The notes beneath the pieces are model-generated. The model had not been told where the DNA came from. It made no database searches and saw only the letters and a program-made list of their open reading frames with translations. A stretch of DNA of 64,000 nt from G963669295 sp963669295 (GTDB lineage Bacteria; Bacteroidota; Bacteroidia; Flavobacteriales_D; CALLUQ01): assembly GCA_963669295.1 (NCBI GenBank), contig OY769938.1, positions 2,790,001-2,854,000 of the forward strand. Reading direction: 5' to 3'. Each line of letters opens with the position of its first letter. The stretch's first letter is position 1. Positions 16,901-26,522 of this stretch are shown one piece after another. The translations under genes and the position numbers were made by a program.

Positions 16901-17550
16901 TACAGTTTGCTGAAGGTACTGGTTCTGCTGCATCTTCTGCTTCAACATTGGTAAACACAGGACAACCTAACTTAAGAACAATCAACCCGTTTGATTATGA
17001 CCAACGTCACGCCATTGTAGCTACTGTTGATTATCGCTACGGTGATGGTAAAGACTACAACGGTCCGGTTTGGTTTGGTAAGCAAGTATTCTCAAACACT
17101 GGTTTGAACTTTACTTCAAACTTAGGTTCAGGAACTCCTTATAGTGCACAATCTAACATCACTGCTGATGCAGCTGGTGGTGGAGGCGGTAGAACGTTGG
17201 AAGGTCAAATCAACGGTTCTAGAAAGCCTGGTACTTTCAGAATTGATGCACAGTTGGATAAAAACATCACCTTGAAATTTGGTGGTAGCGAAGATTCTAA
17301 GAAAACAGCAAACTTGAATGTATACCTACAGGTAAACAACTTGCTGAACACTCAAAACATCTTGAACGTTTACCGTGCTACTGGTAACGCTGATGATGAT
17401 GGTTATTTGAATGCAGCGGAGCACCAGGCTTCTATTGAGCAACAAAACAATGAAGCTGCATTTCGTTACTACTACGGGTTGAAATTGAACAACCCAGGTA
17501 ACTTTAGCTTACCAAGAACCATTAGATTGGGTGTAAGATTAGATTTCTAA
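13909..17550 (+). CDS. TonB-dependent receptor with N-terminal carboxypeptidase-like domain
   Basis: A 1213-residue outer-membrane receptor. A signal peptide (1-22, VSAYGQ) is followed by a carboxypeptidase-regulatory-like beta-sandwich (about 27-105: GSLKGTIKDSQSGETLPFVNV, GGGATDIDGKF, VSSVGYRPK). The TonB plug (about 130-230) has IAKMPGRSASSIAATVGGVG, SVRGSRGDATFYYIDGIKVRG and NYGDATGGIISITTRG. A long beta-barrel follows, ending in IRLGVRLDF with the C-terminal aromatic typical of outer-membrane barrels. It lacks a SusD partner; downstream instead is a giant secreted protein and a PorV/PorQ-family protein. The substrate is unknown. The 266 bp upstream are AT-rich with no clear -33/-7 pair. 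Confidence 0.92.
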   Translation: MLRKAYFFLVFTFVSVVSAYGQVGEGSLKGTIKDSQSGETLPFVNVVIEANGVQKGGGATDIDGKFFIKPISPGTYDVKVSSVGYRPKKITGVVVKGSIITFLDIDVQSSEIKLEEFEVVEYSVPLIDKDGGASGGTITRDDIAKMPGRSASSIAATVGGVGTNADGAITSVRGSRGDATFYYIDGIKVRGSTNLPKSAIQEVSVLTGGLPANYGDATGGIISITTRGASSKYFGGIEYLTSGWKTGDTKVIGLDNYGYNLIEGNISGPILRKKDAEGNRTEPLIGFFSAITYRSILDPRPSAVPIYKVKDDVKEDLIAEPLRPSGLGQGVFYNTDFLDEDSFEEIKYRRNANSKNVFGQTKIDINTTPSVTLTFGGSLDWNQNHIYNYNGSLFNWNNNGLSTGLAWRAYGKFTQRFLPPEGEEQKSSIKNAYYTVMVDYSKNQGKLENEQHGDNLFGYGYLGKFTTYRTPTYGYNSDLNAFVHNGFRDTLITFAPSDVNPDAAAITTQYYDIYDDPVGNYQTFTEIQQGNALRNGDAPASVYNLWTNIGTTYGTYQESDATQFRITTAGSADIGDHAVSLGFEYEQRSDRVFSVGPRGLWNHMRQLTNFHIRELDTTQATVDYVGTFPYITYERLIGNDQFTFDRNLRDKIGAGATDFIDVDALDPSTFSLDMFSADELLNDGNSFVFYYGYDHTGQKLDNKPSFDDFFTAQDENGDFTRPIGAFEPIYVAGYVMDKFAFDDIIFNVGVRVDRFDANQPVLKDPYLLYEAYTAGETASGPLALGAHPENIGDDYVVYVNDINNPTGIVGYRDGDRWFNADGEEINDPTTLRTASGIAPYLVDPDQEEISSSAFKDYDPQVIVMPRISFSFPISDEALFFAHYDVLSKRPTTGNRLNPLDYFYIENRNVTVNNPDLKPEKTIDYELGFQQVLSKSSSIKISAFYRELRDMVQLVNFQEAYPSTYVSYSNIDFGTVKGTTISFDLRRTGNIWMRAAYTLQFAEGTGSAASSASTLVNTGQPNLRTINPFDYDQRHAIVATVDYRYGDGKDYNGPVWFGKQVFSNTGLNFTSNLGSGTPYSAQSNITADAAGGGGGRTLEGQINGSRKPGTFRIDAQLDKNITLKFGGSEDSKKTANLNVYLQVNNLLNTQNILNVYRATGNADDDGYLNAAEHQASIEQQNNEAAFRYYYGLKLNNPGNFSLPRTIRLGVRLDF

Positions 17551-17598
17551 TCGAATTTCAAGAACGAATAAACGAACGAACACAGACACTATATAGTT

Positions 17599-18357
17599 AT
17601 GAAAGGAATAAACAGAATAGCAATTTTAACGGCTACTTTAACCTTCCTGGCTGGTGGAGCAAGTGCGGTAAAAACGCTCACCAACGCCAACAGTAACCAA
17701 CAACATCCAAGTAGCTATTTGCAACCTAGAGCCGCAGGTTGTTCTCCTGCAACCTCATCTCAAGAGTTGGATTTGAACAACGTTAGAGCTTTAGTAAATT
17801 CTGGTGGTGACGTTTGGTACGACCAAATTAGTGCCCGTTATGAAGTGCCAGCCGAATCAGGACACACAGCAATATATGCTGGTTCATTGTGGCTCGGTGG
17901 TACGGATGTAAACGGCCAATTGAAATGTGCCGCTCTTCGATTCCGTCAGGGAAATGACTATTGGACAGGCCCATTAACCACTACTGGTGATGCGGAAGTT
18001 GATCCTGAAACATGTACGAAGTGGGATACTCACTTTAGAATTACACGTCAGGAAGTAGAAACATTTAGAGCCTGGTATTTAGCTGGTGTAGCTGATGCTC
18101 AAAATGGAACCAACACTCAAACGGAAGACTTCCCCGATTACCAGGTGCCACAAATTATTGTGAACTGGCCTGCTCATGGTGATGTGTCAAAAAATCAAGA
18201 TTTCTACATGGCGCCCTTTAAGGATGCAAACGGCAATGGCGTTTACGATCCTTTAACGGGTGGTGATTATCCATGGTACGACTTAGATAACGAAATTGAT
18301 TGTAAAACCGACCGTACAGTAACACTTTTTGGTGACCTTACTTTATGGTGGATTTAA
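17599..18357 (+). pseudogene. Giant exported protein, N-terminal part (frameshifted)
   Basis: The 252-codon first part of a large Bacteroidetes-type secreted protein. A signal peptide (1-24, GGASA) is followed by a conserved region with VWYDQISARYEVP, AIYAGSLWLGGTDVNG, NDYWTGPL and KDANGNGVYDPLTGGDYPWYD. The reading frame ends at TAA 18355-18357 just after LTLWWI, while the homologous continuation (FNDKGNIHTETG) resumes one base over, from TTT at 18353. Skipping the A at 18352 would give WW-FNDKGN and one protein of about 1376 residues. This is either an assembly error, a true mutation, or (less likely) programmed shifting. Confidence 0.8.
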
Positions 18358-21300
18358 CGATAAAGGAAACATCCACACCGAAACCGGTGCCGATGCCATT
18401 GGTATGGAAATTAGAGCACAAGCCTTTGCTTTTGCTACCAACGATGAGATCAACAACATGACCTTTTATAACTACGAGCTCATCAACCGTGGTACTCAAA
18501 CATTACAAGACACTTACTTCGGACAGTGGGTAGATAGTGACCTTGGAAACGCTTTTGATGATTATGTAGGTTGTGATGTAGGACGTGGATTGGGTTATTC
18601 TTACAACGGTGATGCTGTAGATGAAGACAATCAAGGTGCCATTGGATATGGAGCTAACCCTCCTGCAATTGGTGTTGACTTCTTTGAAGGTCCTTATCAA
18701 GATAACGATGGTATTGACAATGCCATTGGAATTGGCCCTAACGAAGCTGTAAAAGGTAATGGGATTGGATACGGTGATTTGATTGTAGACAACGAGCGTT
18801 TTGGAATGCGTAAATTCTTATACCACAACAACGTTGGTGGTGGTGGTAACCCAGCACAAACCGACCCACAAAACGGTATTGATTACTACAACTACTTAAG
18901 AGGTATTTGGTTAGATGGTACTCCTTTCTACTATGGAGGTAGTGCACACATCTCTGATTCTGAAGCCGATCAAAACTTACCATGTGACTTTATGTTCCCT
19001 GGCGATTCAGATCCTTTGAACTGGGGTACTGGTGGAACAGCTGTTCCTGACTGGACGGAAGTAACAGCAGGTAATGCACCTTTCGATCGTCGATTTATGC
19101 AGTCGGCCGGACCATTTACCCTGGTACCTGGTGCGGTGAACAACATTACTGTTGGAGTGGTATATGCAAGAGCTACTACTGGCGATCCTTTCGCTTCTGT
19201 AGAGGCGGTGCGTATTGCTGATGATAAAGCACAATCGTTGTTCGAAAACTGTTTCCGTGTGTTGAACGGTCCTGATGCACCAGATGTAAGCATCCAGGAG
19301 TTAGATAGAGAATTGATTCTTTACCTTTCAAACAATCAAGGAAATAACGTGGATGAGGATTACATTGAATTGGATCCATTCATTCCCGAAGACATTACTA
19401 CCACTACTGTAAACTATGTATTGGATACAGCTACTGGACAGTACGATCAAGTAGTTACTACTGAAACAATTATCCCAGACCGTTACTACCGATTCCAGGG
19501 ATATCAAATCTACCAATTGAAAGATGAGAATGTAAGTCCATCTGAATTGCAAGACGAAGACTTATCCCGTTTGGTAGCACAGTGTGACATTAAAGATGGT
19601 GTTGGTCAAATTGTGAACTTCAACTTTAACGAAACTGTAAACGCAAGTGAGCCGGTAGAAATGGTAGCCGATGGAGAAACCACCGATGAAGGAATTGTAC
19701 ACTCCTTCCGTTTTACCGACGACCAGTTTGCTACAGGCGACAGAAGGTTGATCAACCACAAAACTTACTATTACATGGCCATTGCTTATGGCTATAACAA
19801 CTACAAAGATTACGACCCTAACGATCCTACCAAATTGGATGGACAAACCAAGCCATACAAGGCAGGACGTAAAGCGGGTACAGGAGCCATTAGAGCTTAT
19901 ACCGGTATACCTCACATCCCCAACCCTGAGAATGGTGGAACCATTGCCAACTCATCGTATGGCGACGGTCCTGAAATCACCAGGATTGAAGGAGAAGGAA
20001 ACGGAAGCAATGTATTGAACTTAACAGCTGCTTCAGAAGCGAGCATTGTTGCCAACGGTTCAATGGCCTTCCCAACCTATACTGGCAATGCAGGCCCCAT
20101 TAGCGTAAAAGTAATCGACCCACTTAATGTAGTAGATGCCAGCTTTAGAATTCGTTTCTACCCCGATAGCATGGGCGGATTGGATTCAGCAGGATGGGTC
20201 ATTTACAACTTGAACACAGGCGACAGTGTGATGTCCGATCAAACGATCAACATCGAAAACGAACAGTTGTTCCCAGAGTGGGGTATTTCTGTAAGCGTTA
20301 ACCAATACGAATACACCAACACAGGAGGTCCTGAGTTTTTCACCGACATGTTGGCAGCGAGCATCTCTTACGAAGATTCATCGCGTCAATGGTTACAAGG
20401 TGTGGCAGATGCAGAAGGGTTGTTTGAGCAAAACTGGATTCGTAGTGGAACCTCAAGTGAGGAAAGCGATCCCAACCAAACACCAGACCCAGCGATTTAC
20501 AACGATTATGTTGGTATTGATGATGGTGAAGCCTTTGAAGGCATTTTGGGAGGAACGATTGCCCCTTACCGTTTGGTATCGAAAACAGATGCAGGTCCTG
20601 TATCAAGTACCTATGGAGCTACTGTTGGAATGTTGAAGTTGAACGACCTTCAAAGCATCGACTTGGTATTCACCAACGACAAGAGCAAATGGACACGTTG
20701 TCCTGTGATTGAAATGCAGGTGAACGACGACCTTTCAGAAGGCAATACAGCGAAGCAAGAACAACGTTCAGGCCAGTCGGTAGATCACTTTGGTAACCCA
20801 GCACCAGTAGGTTCGGGGCCAAGTACCAACCCCAACGATCCGAACTATATTTCTGAAACAGGAATGGGTTGGTTCCCTGGTTATGCGATTGATGTAGAAA
20901 GTGGTGAGCGTTTGAACATGGCTTTTGGAGAAGATTCGTGGTTGGCAGGAGAGAATGGTCGTGATATGATGTTTAACCCCACCGAGCGATACTACTCATT
21001 TACTGGCGAAGAATTGTTTGGCGGTAAGCACTACATCTATGTGTTTAAAGAACAAGAGAGTGAATTTGGCCCCAGCCGTATGCCGAACTACGATCCGGCT
21101 TATATGGATAGCATGATGGGTCTTGCCTTCTCGCAAAAGTTGAAGGTATGGCGTTCATGTATTTGGGTGGGTATGCCAACGATTACTCCAGGCGAAACGT
21201 TGTTGAGCAACGATGCTAAGATTAAGATTCGTGTGGCCAAGCGTTACGAGCGTTATGTAACACCTTACCGCAGGAACCCAACCACTCCATTGATTGACTG

Positions 21301-21724
21301 GATGGATGACAGTACTCACTTGAGTCAAAACAACTGGTACCCCATGTACGAGTTTAACACCACCGATTTGGCCACCACTACAGAAGATGCGGTAACGGCC
21401 GAAGATGCATTGGACTTGATCAATGTGGTGCCAAACCCTTACTATGCTTACTCGGCTTATGAAACCAGCCGATTGGACAACAGGATTAAGATTGTGAACC
21501 TGCCACAGCAGGCCACTATTAAGATCTTTAATGTAAGCGGTACATTGGTGCGTACCTTAACCAAAGACAGTCCACAAACGTATGTAGATTGGGACTTGAA
21601 GAACCATGTAAACATCCCGATATCGGGTGGTGTATACATCATTCATGTAGAAGTTCCAGGAGTAGGAGAGAAGGTGTTGAAATGGTTTGGTGCAATGCGA
21701 CCTGTTGATTTAGAGAACTTCTAA
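18329..21724 (+). pseudogene. Giant exported protein, C-terminal part (frameshifted)
   Basis: The +1-frame continuation of the gene starting at 17599, about 1120 codons. It has no signal peptide or credible start of its own (a TTG at 18329 only); conserved sequence begins at FNDKGNIHTET. It contains FAFATNDEINNMTFYNYELINRG segments, Asp/Gly-rich repeats and, near the end, VVPNPYYAYSAYE, IKIFNVSGTLVRTL and GGVYIIHVEVPG. These resemble the beta-sandwich of T9SS C-terminal domains, but extra residues (KWFGAMRPVDLENF) follow, so it is not a standard type A sorting signal. It is preceded by the TonB receptor and followed at 48 nt by the PorV/PorQ gene. Function unknown. Confidence 0.8.
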
Positions 21725-21771
21725 TCACAGATCAAATAGACAAAGTAAGAAGCGACGATAAATTATAAACT

Positions 21772-22833
21772 ATGAATCTCAGAAGGAAAGCAATTAGTGT
21801 TTTAGCAGTAACCGGCCTGTTACTATGTTCATCCGTTTCATTTGCTGGAAACGAAGATCGAGCTGGGTCGGCAGGAGCAACGGAACTGTTAATTAACCCA
21901 TGGGCGCAAAGCTCTGGTTGGGCAGATGCCGGAGTATCCGCATCCGTAGGATTGGAAGCATTGCATACCAATGTGGCAGGACTGGCTTTTACCAAGAAAA
22001 CTGAAGTATTGTTTACCAGAACCAACTGGTTGTCAGGATCAGGAATCAATATCAATGCCATTGGATTTTCTCAAAAAGTGGGAGAGTCTGGAGTAATTGG
22101 TTTGGGATTCATGTCTATGGATTTCGGTGACATCGAAATTACTACCACTGAACTTCCTGAAGGAGGAGTAGGTAACTTCTCACCACAGTACTTCAACATG
22201 GGATTAGCTTATGCGAAAGAGTTCTCAAACAGTATCTATGGTGGTATCAACATGAAGATTATTTCAGAAGGTATCGCTGATGTTAGAGCGCAAGGCGTTG
22301 CTTTCGATGCTGGTATTCGCTATGTAACTGGTGAAAGAGATCAAATTAAATTTGGAATCGCATTGAAAAATGTAGGGCCTCCCATTAGCTTCGAAGGCGA
22401 TGGTTTATCAGTAAGAGCTGATCTGGAAACAGAAGCAAACCTTACTGTAGAACAACGTTCAGCAGGCTATGAGTTGCCTTCATTGATTAACATCGGAGCT
22501 TCTTACGATTTTACATTCAGTGAATTGCACGAATTAACATTAGCAGCATCCTTTACCTCTAACTCTTTTACGAGAGATCAATTTAGAGGAGGATTAGAAT
22601 ATCGCTTAAATGCGAAAAAAGCACACTTCATGCTAAGAGGTGGTTACGTTTTCGAAAAAGATGTAACCGATGCCATCGAAAGAGCTACAGCATTAACTGG
22701 CCCTACTGCTGGTATTAGCATCGAAGTTCCTGTTAGTGAAAGTGGTACCACCATCGGAGTAGATTACTCTTACAGAGCGACCAATCCATTTGATGGATCG
22801 CACAGCATTGGTGCCCGCATTAACATGAAGTAG
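21772..22833 (+). CDS. PorV/PorQ-family outer-membrane protein
   Basis: A 353-residue predicted beta-barrel. The signal peptide is 1-24 (SSVSFA-G). The mature start AGSAGATELLINP-AQSSGWADAGVS is the hallmark of the PorV/PorQ family, with GLEALHTNVAGLAF close behind. Amphipathic strands follow to the C-terminal SIGARINMK. PorV is the T9SS shuttle that hands cargo to the attachment complex; family members beside large secreted proteins may be dedicated versions. It is 48 nt after the giant secreted protein and probably in the same operon. Confidence 0.85.
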   Translation: MNLRRKAISVLAVTGLLLCSSVSFAGNEDRAGSAGATELLINPWAQSSGWADAGVSASVGLEALHTNVAGLAFTKKTEVLFTRTNWLSGSGININAIGFSQKVGESGVIGLGFMSMDFGDIEITTTELPEGGVGNFSPQYFNMGLAYAKEFSNSIYGGINMKIISEGIADVRAQGVAFDAGIRYVTGERDQIKFGIALKNVGPPISFEGDGLSVRADLETEANLTVEQRSAGYELPSLINIGASYDFTFSELHELTLAASFTSNSFTRDQFRGGLEYRLNAKKAHFMLRGGYVFEKDVTDAIERATALTGPTAGISIEVPVSESGTTIGVDYSYRATNPFDGSHSIGARINMK

Positions 22834-22872
22834 ACGAAAGACGAATTACCGAAATAAACGTTTTAAACGTAT

Positions 22873-22912
22873 AGGAGAACCTCAATGAGGTTCTCTTGTG
22901 CGTTTTTGTAGT
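22873..22912 (+). terminator. Probable terminator after the PorV/PorQ gene
   Basis: A 9-bp stem GAGAACCTC (22875-22883) / GAGGTTCTC (22887-22895) with a 3-nt loop. A TTTTT run comes only after TTGTGCG, so it is less canonical than the other terminators here. Confidence 0.65.
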
Positions 22913-22932
22913 ATTAAATAAAATTAGAGATT

Positions 22933-23406
22933 ATGTCGCAACTAACTTATTACACTGAAGAGGGGTTGAAGAAGTTGAAGGACGAGTTGCATCAACTGGA
23001 ATCAGTAGAACGACCAAAGATTTCCCAACAAATTGCTGAAGCAAGAGATAAGGGAGACTTGTCGGAAAATGCAGAATATGATGCCGCTAAAGAGGCACAA
23101 GGCCTGATGGAATTAAAGATATCCAAGATGAAGGAGTTGATCGCCAATGCACGGGTTATTGACGAATCGCAGGTAGACAGTTCGAGGGTATTTATTCTAT
23201 CGAAAGTGAAAATCAAGAACGTGGCTAATGGCATGGAAATGCAGTACACTCTTGTAGCAGAAAATGAAGCTGATTTAAAATCAGGTAAAATTTCAATCGA
23301 CTCTCCTATCGGAAAAGGATTGGTAGGGAAAGAAGTGGGAGACATTGCAGAGATTCAAGTGCCTTCTGGATTAATGAAATTTGAAATCCTAGATATCTCC
23401 AGGTAA
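22933..23406 (+). CDS. greA: Transcription elongation factor GreA
   Basis: A 157-residue cytoplasmic factor that enters the RNA-polymerase secondary channel and stimulates cleavage of backtracked transcripts. The N-terminal coiled coil (1-75) carries YYTEEGLKKLKDEL and the acidic-tip segment ARDKGDLSENAEYDAAKE. The C-terminal FKBP-like domain has VGEKVGD-type residues (LVGKEVGDIAEIQVPSG). Length and order are standard. It is followed by the HIT gene after 2 nt. Confidence 0.96.
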   Translation: MSQLTYYTEEGLKKLKDELHQLESVERPKISQQIAEARDKGDLSENAEYDAAKEAQGLMELKISKMKELIANARVIDESQVDSSRVFILSKVKIKNVANGMEMQYTLVAENEADLKSGKISIDSPIGKGLVGKEVGDIAEIQVPSGLMKFEILDISR

Positions 23407-23408
23407 GC

Positions 23409-23801
23409 ATGGCAAGCATCTTCACTCGAATTGTTAAAGGGGAAATCCCTTGCCACAAAATTGCTGAATCAGAGCATTACTTAGCATTTCTCGATATAAG
23501 TCCTTTAGCTAAAGGCCATACATTGGTCATCCCAAAAGAAGAAGTGGATTATATCTTCGACCTCGATGACGATGTGTTGGCCGGACTGCAAGTATTTGCA
23601 AAAAAAGTGGCCAGGGCCATTGAAACAGCTGTTCCTTGCGAACGCATTGGTGTGGCTGTTATTGGGTTAGAAGTGCCGCATGCACACGTACACCTTGTTC
23701 CCATAAACAATGTACAAGACATCAACTTTGCAAGGCCTAAACTGGAAATGACAGCTGAGGAGCTAGCTGAAGTAGCAGAGCAAATTAAGGCAGCACTATA
23801 G
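23409..23801 (+). CDS. HIT-family nucleotide hydrolase/transferase
   Basis: A 130-residue histidine-triad protein. SIFTRIVKGEIPCHKIAE at the N-terminus, HTLVIPKEEVD in the middle, and the catalytic triad HAHVHLVPI near residue 97-105 place it in the Hint branch, which hydrolyses AMP-linked substrates such as adenosine phosphoramidates. It is coupled to greA (2 nt gap) and its stop is 1 nt from the convergent ruvC stop. Confidence 0.92.
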   Translation: MASIFTRIVKGEIPCHKIAESEHYLAFLDISPLAKGHTLVIPKEEVDYIFDLDDDVLAGLQVFAKKVARAIETAVPCERIGVAVIGLEVPHAHVHLVPINNVQDINFARPKLEMTAEELAEVAEQIKAAL

Positions 23802-23802
23802 C

Positions 23803-24354
23803 TTAAAGCTTCCGTTTCGGATTGTCGGCCAAAAATGCTTTCCAACCTGTATACGACTTTTTAGTACTGGTATTGCCTTTTTGAAAGTAATGACACACGG
23901 CAGCAGCCAACCCATCGGTTGCATCAAGGTGTTTGGGAAGTTCTGTAATACTCAGCAAAGTTTGTAGCATACCGGCCACTTGTTCTTTAGAAGCATTTCC
24001 ACTGCCTGTAATCGATTGTTTTATTTTTTTTGGGGAATATTCAACGAAAGGGATATCGCGATGCAGAGCAGCAGCTATGGCTACCCCTTGCGCACGACCA
24101 AGCTTGAGCATCGACTGAACATTCTTGCCATAAAAAGGAGCTTCGATGGCTAAATCATCTGGCTTATACTCTTCAATAAGCTGAAGCGTTCGTTCAAAAA
24201 TGCGTTGCAACTTTACCCCATGATCGTTGTACTTGGCCAGGTGCAGCACTCCCATAGTAATTAATTCTAGCTGTTTCCCCTTCACGTGCACCAACCCATA
24301 GCCCATAATTGTGGTGCCCGGGTCTATTCCTAATATTATTCTATCTTCGGTCAA
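23803..24354 (-). CDS. ruvC: Holliday junction resolvase RuvC
   Basis: A 183-residue endonuclease that cuts Holliday junctions in the RuvABC pathway. The four acidic residues of the RNase-H-like site are visible: D11 in ILGIDPGT, E in LAIEAPFYGKN near residue 72, and the D-x-x-D pair in LDATDGLAAAVCHY near 145-148. The start is TTG, giving MTEDRIILGIDPG; no ATG occurs close enough upstream. The promoter region is shared with the divergent gene at 24382. Confidence 0.95.
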   Translation of the reverse strand: MTEDRIILGIDPGTTIMGYGLVHVKGKQLELITMGVLHLAKYNDHGVKLQRIFERTLQLIEEYKPDDLAIEAPFYGKNVQSMLKLGRAQGVAIAAALHRDIPFVEYSPKKIKQSITGSGNASKEQVAGMLQTLLSITELPKHLDATDGLAAAVCHYFQKGNTSTKKSYTGWKAFLADNPKRKL

Positions 24355-24381
24355 AAGCGTAACTTTGTTTGATCATCCCCA

Positions 24382-25374
24382 ATGGCTTCGAAGAAAACCC
24401 CATATCAACTATTGGTAATTGCCTTAAAACTGTTGATTTTTTCGCTGGCCATTGTCTTTATCTACCTTGAGGTTTTTCAAAATAAAGATACAAACAAATT
24501 AAGAACCCAATTGGTGGAGGCGTTTGTAACATGGCCTCAATCATTATGGTTGTTGCTGGTAGTTGTTTTGATGCTGGTAAATTGGAGTATTGAGGCCGTG
24601 AAATGGAAGGCCCTACTAAAGAACATGGTAACAATTCCATACAGGAAAGCTTTTGCCGCAACATTGTCGGGAACTACCATCAGCCTCATCACCCCCAATA
24701 AAATGGGAGGTTTTTTAGGGCGTATTATTTATTTAAACCCAAACCAACGTGTTGCTGCTACCTTTTCCTCTTTCTATGGCAATTACAGTCAATTACTGGT
24801 AACTGTTCTATTGGGCATAACCAGCCTTTTTTACGCGATTGGAACCAACCATTCCTTCAAAGAATTTGGCACAATACACCTTTGGTGGCTTACCGCATGC
24901 CTCGTTCCGGTGCTTATCATTATGCTCTATTTCTATTTCAATGTAGCCAAGCTTTCAAGGGTAGTAAGAAAGTTTCCTTTCCTTAAAAAGTACACCGATA
25001 AAACAGCGGTATGGGAAGCTTATCGCCAAAGCGAACAATGGAACTTTTTGTGGCTAAGTGCTGCAAGGTACTTCGTGTTTACCATGCAATTCTACTTGTT
25101 ATTGATTGTGTTTGGAGTAGAACTGGAAGTGCTACAAGGGATGATGTTGGTAGCATTGATTTACCTCGTTATTACAATTATTCCCACGTCGGTATTGGGA
25201 AAGCTCGGGGTGCGCGAATCCATTGCATTGATGGTAATTGGAGCAATAAGTAGTAATCAAAATGGCATTTTGTTAGCCTCTTTTTTATTGTGGGTGATCA
25301 ATTTAGTAGTACCGGCTATAATAGGGAGTTTACTTATCTTACGTGCCAAAATCCAATTATCATCCAGGAAGTAA
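24382..25374 (+). CDS. Flippase-like membrane protein (LPG synthase TM / UPF0104 family)
   Basis: A 330-residue protein with about eight hydrophobic segments. NWSIEAVKWKALLK, FAATLSGTTISLITPNKMGGFLGR, GNYSQLLVT and VLGKLGVRESIALMV are typical of the lysylphosphatidylglycerol synthase transmembrane / AglD-like family, proposed to move lipid-linked intermediates. The soluble catalytic domain of MprF is absent. Its stop abuts the ATG of the glycosyltransferase gene, suggesting a shared pathway of surface lipid or glycan assembly. A TAACTTTG box at 24360-24367 could be its -7 element. Confidence 0.8.
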   Translation: MASKKTPYQLLVIALKLLIFSLAIVFIYLEVFQNKDTNKLRTQLVEAFVTWPQSLWLLLVVVLMLVNWSIEAVKWKALLKNMVTIPYRKAFAATLSGTTISLITPNKMGGFLGRIIYLNPNQRVAATFSSFYGNYSQLLVTVLLGITSLFYAIGTNHSFKEFGTIHLWWLTACLVPVLIIMLYFYFNVAKLSRVVRKFPFLKKYTDKTAVWEAYRQSEQWNFLWLSAARYFVFTMQFYLLLIVFGVELEVLQGMMLVALIYLVITIIPTSVLGKLGVRESIALMVIGAISSNQNGILLASFLLWVINLVVPAIIGSLLILRAKIQLSSRK

Positions 25375-26508
25375 ATGGCAGTTTTCCTAACCATATTGGA
25401 GTGGACAATACTCTCTATTTCTATCATTTATTTTGTGCTGATTCTTTGGTTTCTGATGGGGTGGCTAAAATTAGGGAAGCAACCTCCACTTGTTCGAAGG
25501 AAACACTTTTCTACCCAGGTTACAATTGTGTTACCAGTAAGAAACGAATCTGCGCAAATTGGAAATTGCATACAGCAGCTTTTAGCACAAGATTACCCAA
25601 AGCACCTATATGAAATTATTGTGGTCAACGACCATTCTGAAGACAATACTTTAGCACAGGCGAAAACTTATGCGAACACCTTACTAAAGGTACTTGACTT
25701 GAAAGAAGAACAAGGCAAAAAAGCGGCATTGAACCATGGCATCACTCAGGCAAAAGGCGCTTTAATAGTAACTACCGATGCAGATTGCGTGATGGATGAA
25801 AATTGGCTGAGTCATCTTGTAGGTTATTACGAACAATACCGCCCTAAACTCATCACTATGCCGGTGTTGTACAAAGAAAACAACACGCTATTTGGTCAAA
25901 TTCAGTCATTGGAATTCTTGTCGCTTATTGGCATCTCGTTGGCAGCAGTAGAAAACAAAACAGCCATGTTATGCAACGGAGCCAACCTAGCTTTCGAAAA
26001 AGAAGCTTTTATGGCCGTGGGAGGGTATGCCAACAACAATAACATTGCTTCTGGCGATGACGTGTTTCTTTTGCACAAAATGAAAAAACAATTTCCCAAT
26101 GAGATAAAGGCATTGAGGCATAAAGAAGTTGCTGTATATACCCACCCTCAGCCTACGCTAAAGAGTTTTATGGAGCAACGAGTTAGGTGGGGAGGAAAAG
26201 CAAAGCACTATCGTGATGGTTTTACGATAATTACTTCTGCTATTGTACTAACCTTTAATCTATGCCTGTTCATTGGTCTGCTATTCTATCCTTTTTATCT
26301 AAAAATAGGAATGGCTTTGTTGGTTTCATTTTCGTTAAAATGTATAATTGATTTTTTGTTCTTATTTTTGGTTGCTTCATACTATGGTAAATCACGGCTG
26401 CTAAGCCTATTTCTGGTAGAAGAACTGTTGTATACCTTTTATGTGATACTGGTGGCACTAAAAGGATTATTGACAACCAACCGGTGGAAAGGTAGAATTA
26501 TTGGTTGA
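25375..26508 (+). CDS. Membrane-bound family 2 glycosyltransferase
   Basis: A 377-residue protein: one N-terminal membrane helix (8-32), a GT-A catalytic domain (about 45-275) and two or three C-terminal helices. Visible motifs are IVLPVRNESAQIGNCI, VVNDHSEDNT, the DxD-type VTTDADCVMDE, the acceptor-site GDDVFL and QRVRWGGKAKHY (the Q-x-x-R-W motif of processive and related GT2 enzymes). It probably acts on a lipid-linked sugar at the cytoplasmic face. It starts right after the flippase-like gene's stop. Confidence 0.87.
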   Translation: MAVFLTILEWTILSISIIYFVLILWFLMGWLKLGKQPPLVRRKHFSTQVTIVLPVRNESAQIGNCIQQLLAQDYPKHLYEIIVVNDHSEDNTLAQAKTYANTLLKVLDLKEEQGKKAALNHGITQAKGALIVTTDADCVMDENWLSHLVGYYEQYRPKLITMPVLYKENNTLFGQIQSLEFLSLIGISLAAVENKTAMLCNGANLAFEKEAFMAVGGYANNNNIASGDDVFLLHKMKKQFPNEIKALRHKEVAVYTHPQPTLKSFMEQRVRWGGKAKHYRDGFTIITSAIVLTFNLCLFIGLLFYPFYLKIGMALLVSFSLKCIIDFLFLFLVASYYGKSRLLSLFLVEELLYTFYVILVALKGLLTTNRWKGRIIG

Positions 26509-26522
26509 GCAGTACGCAAGGA

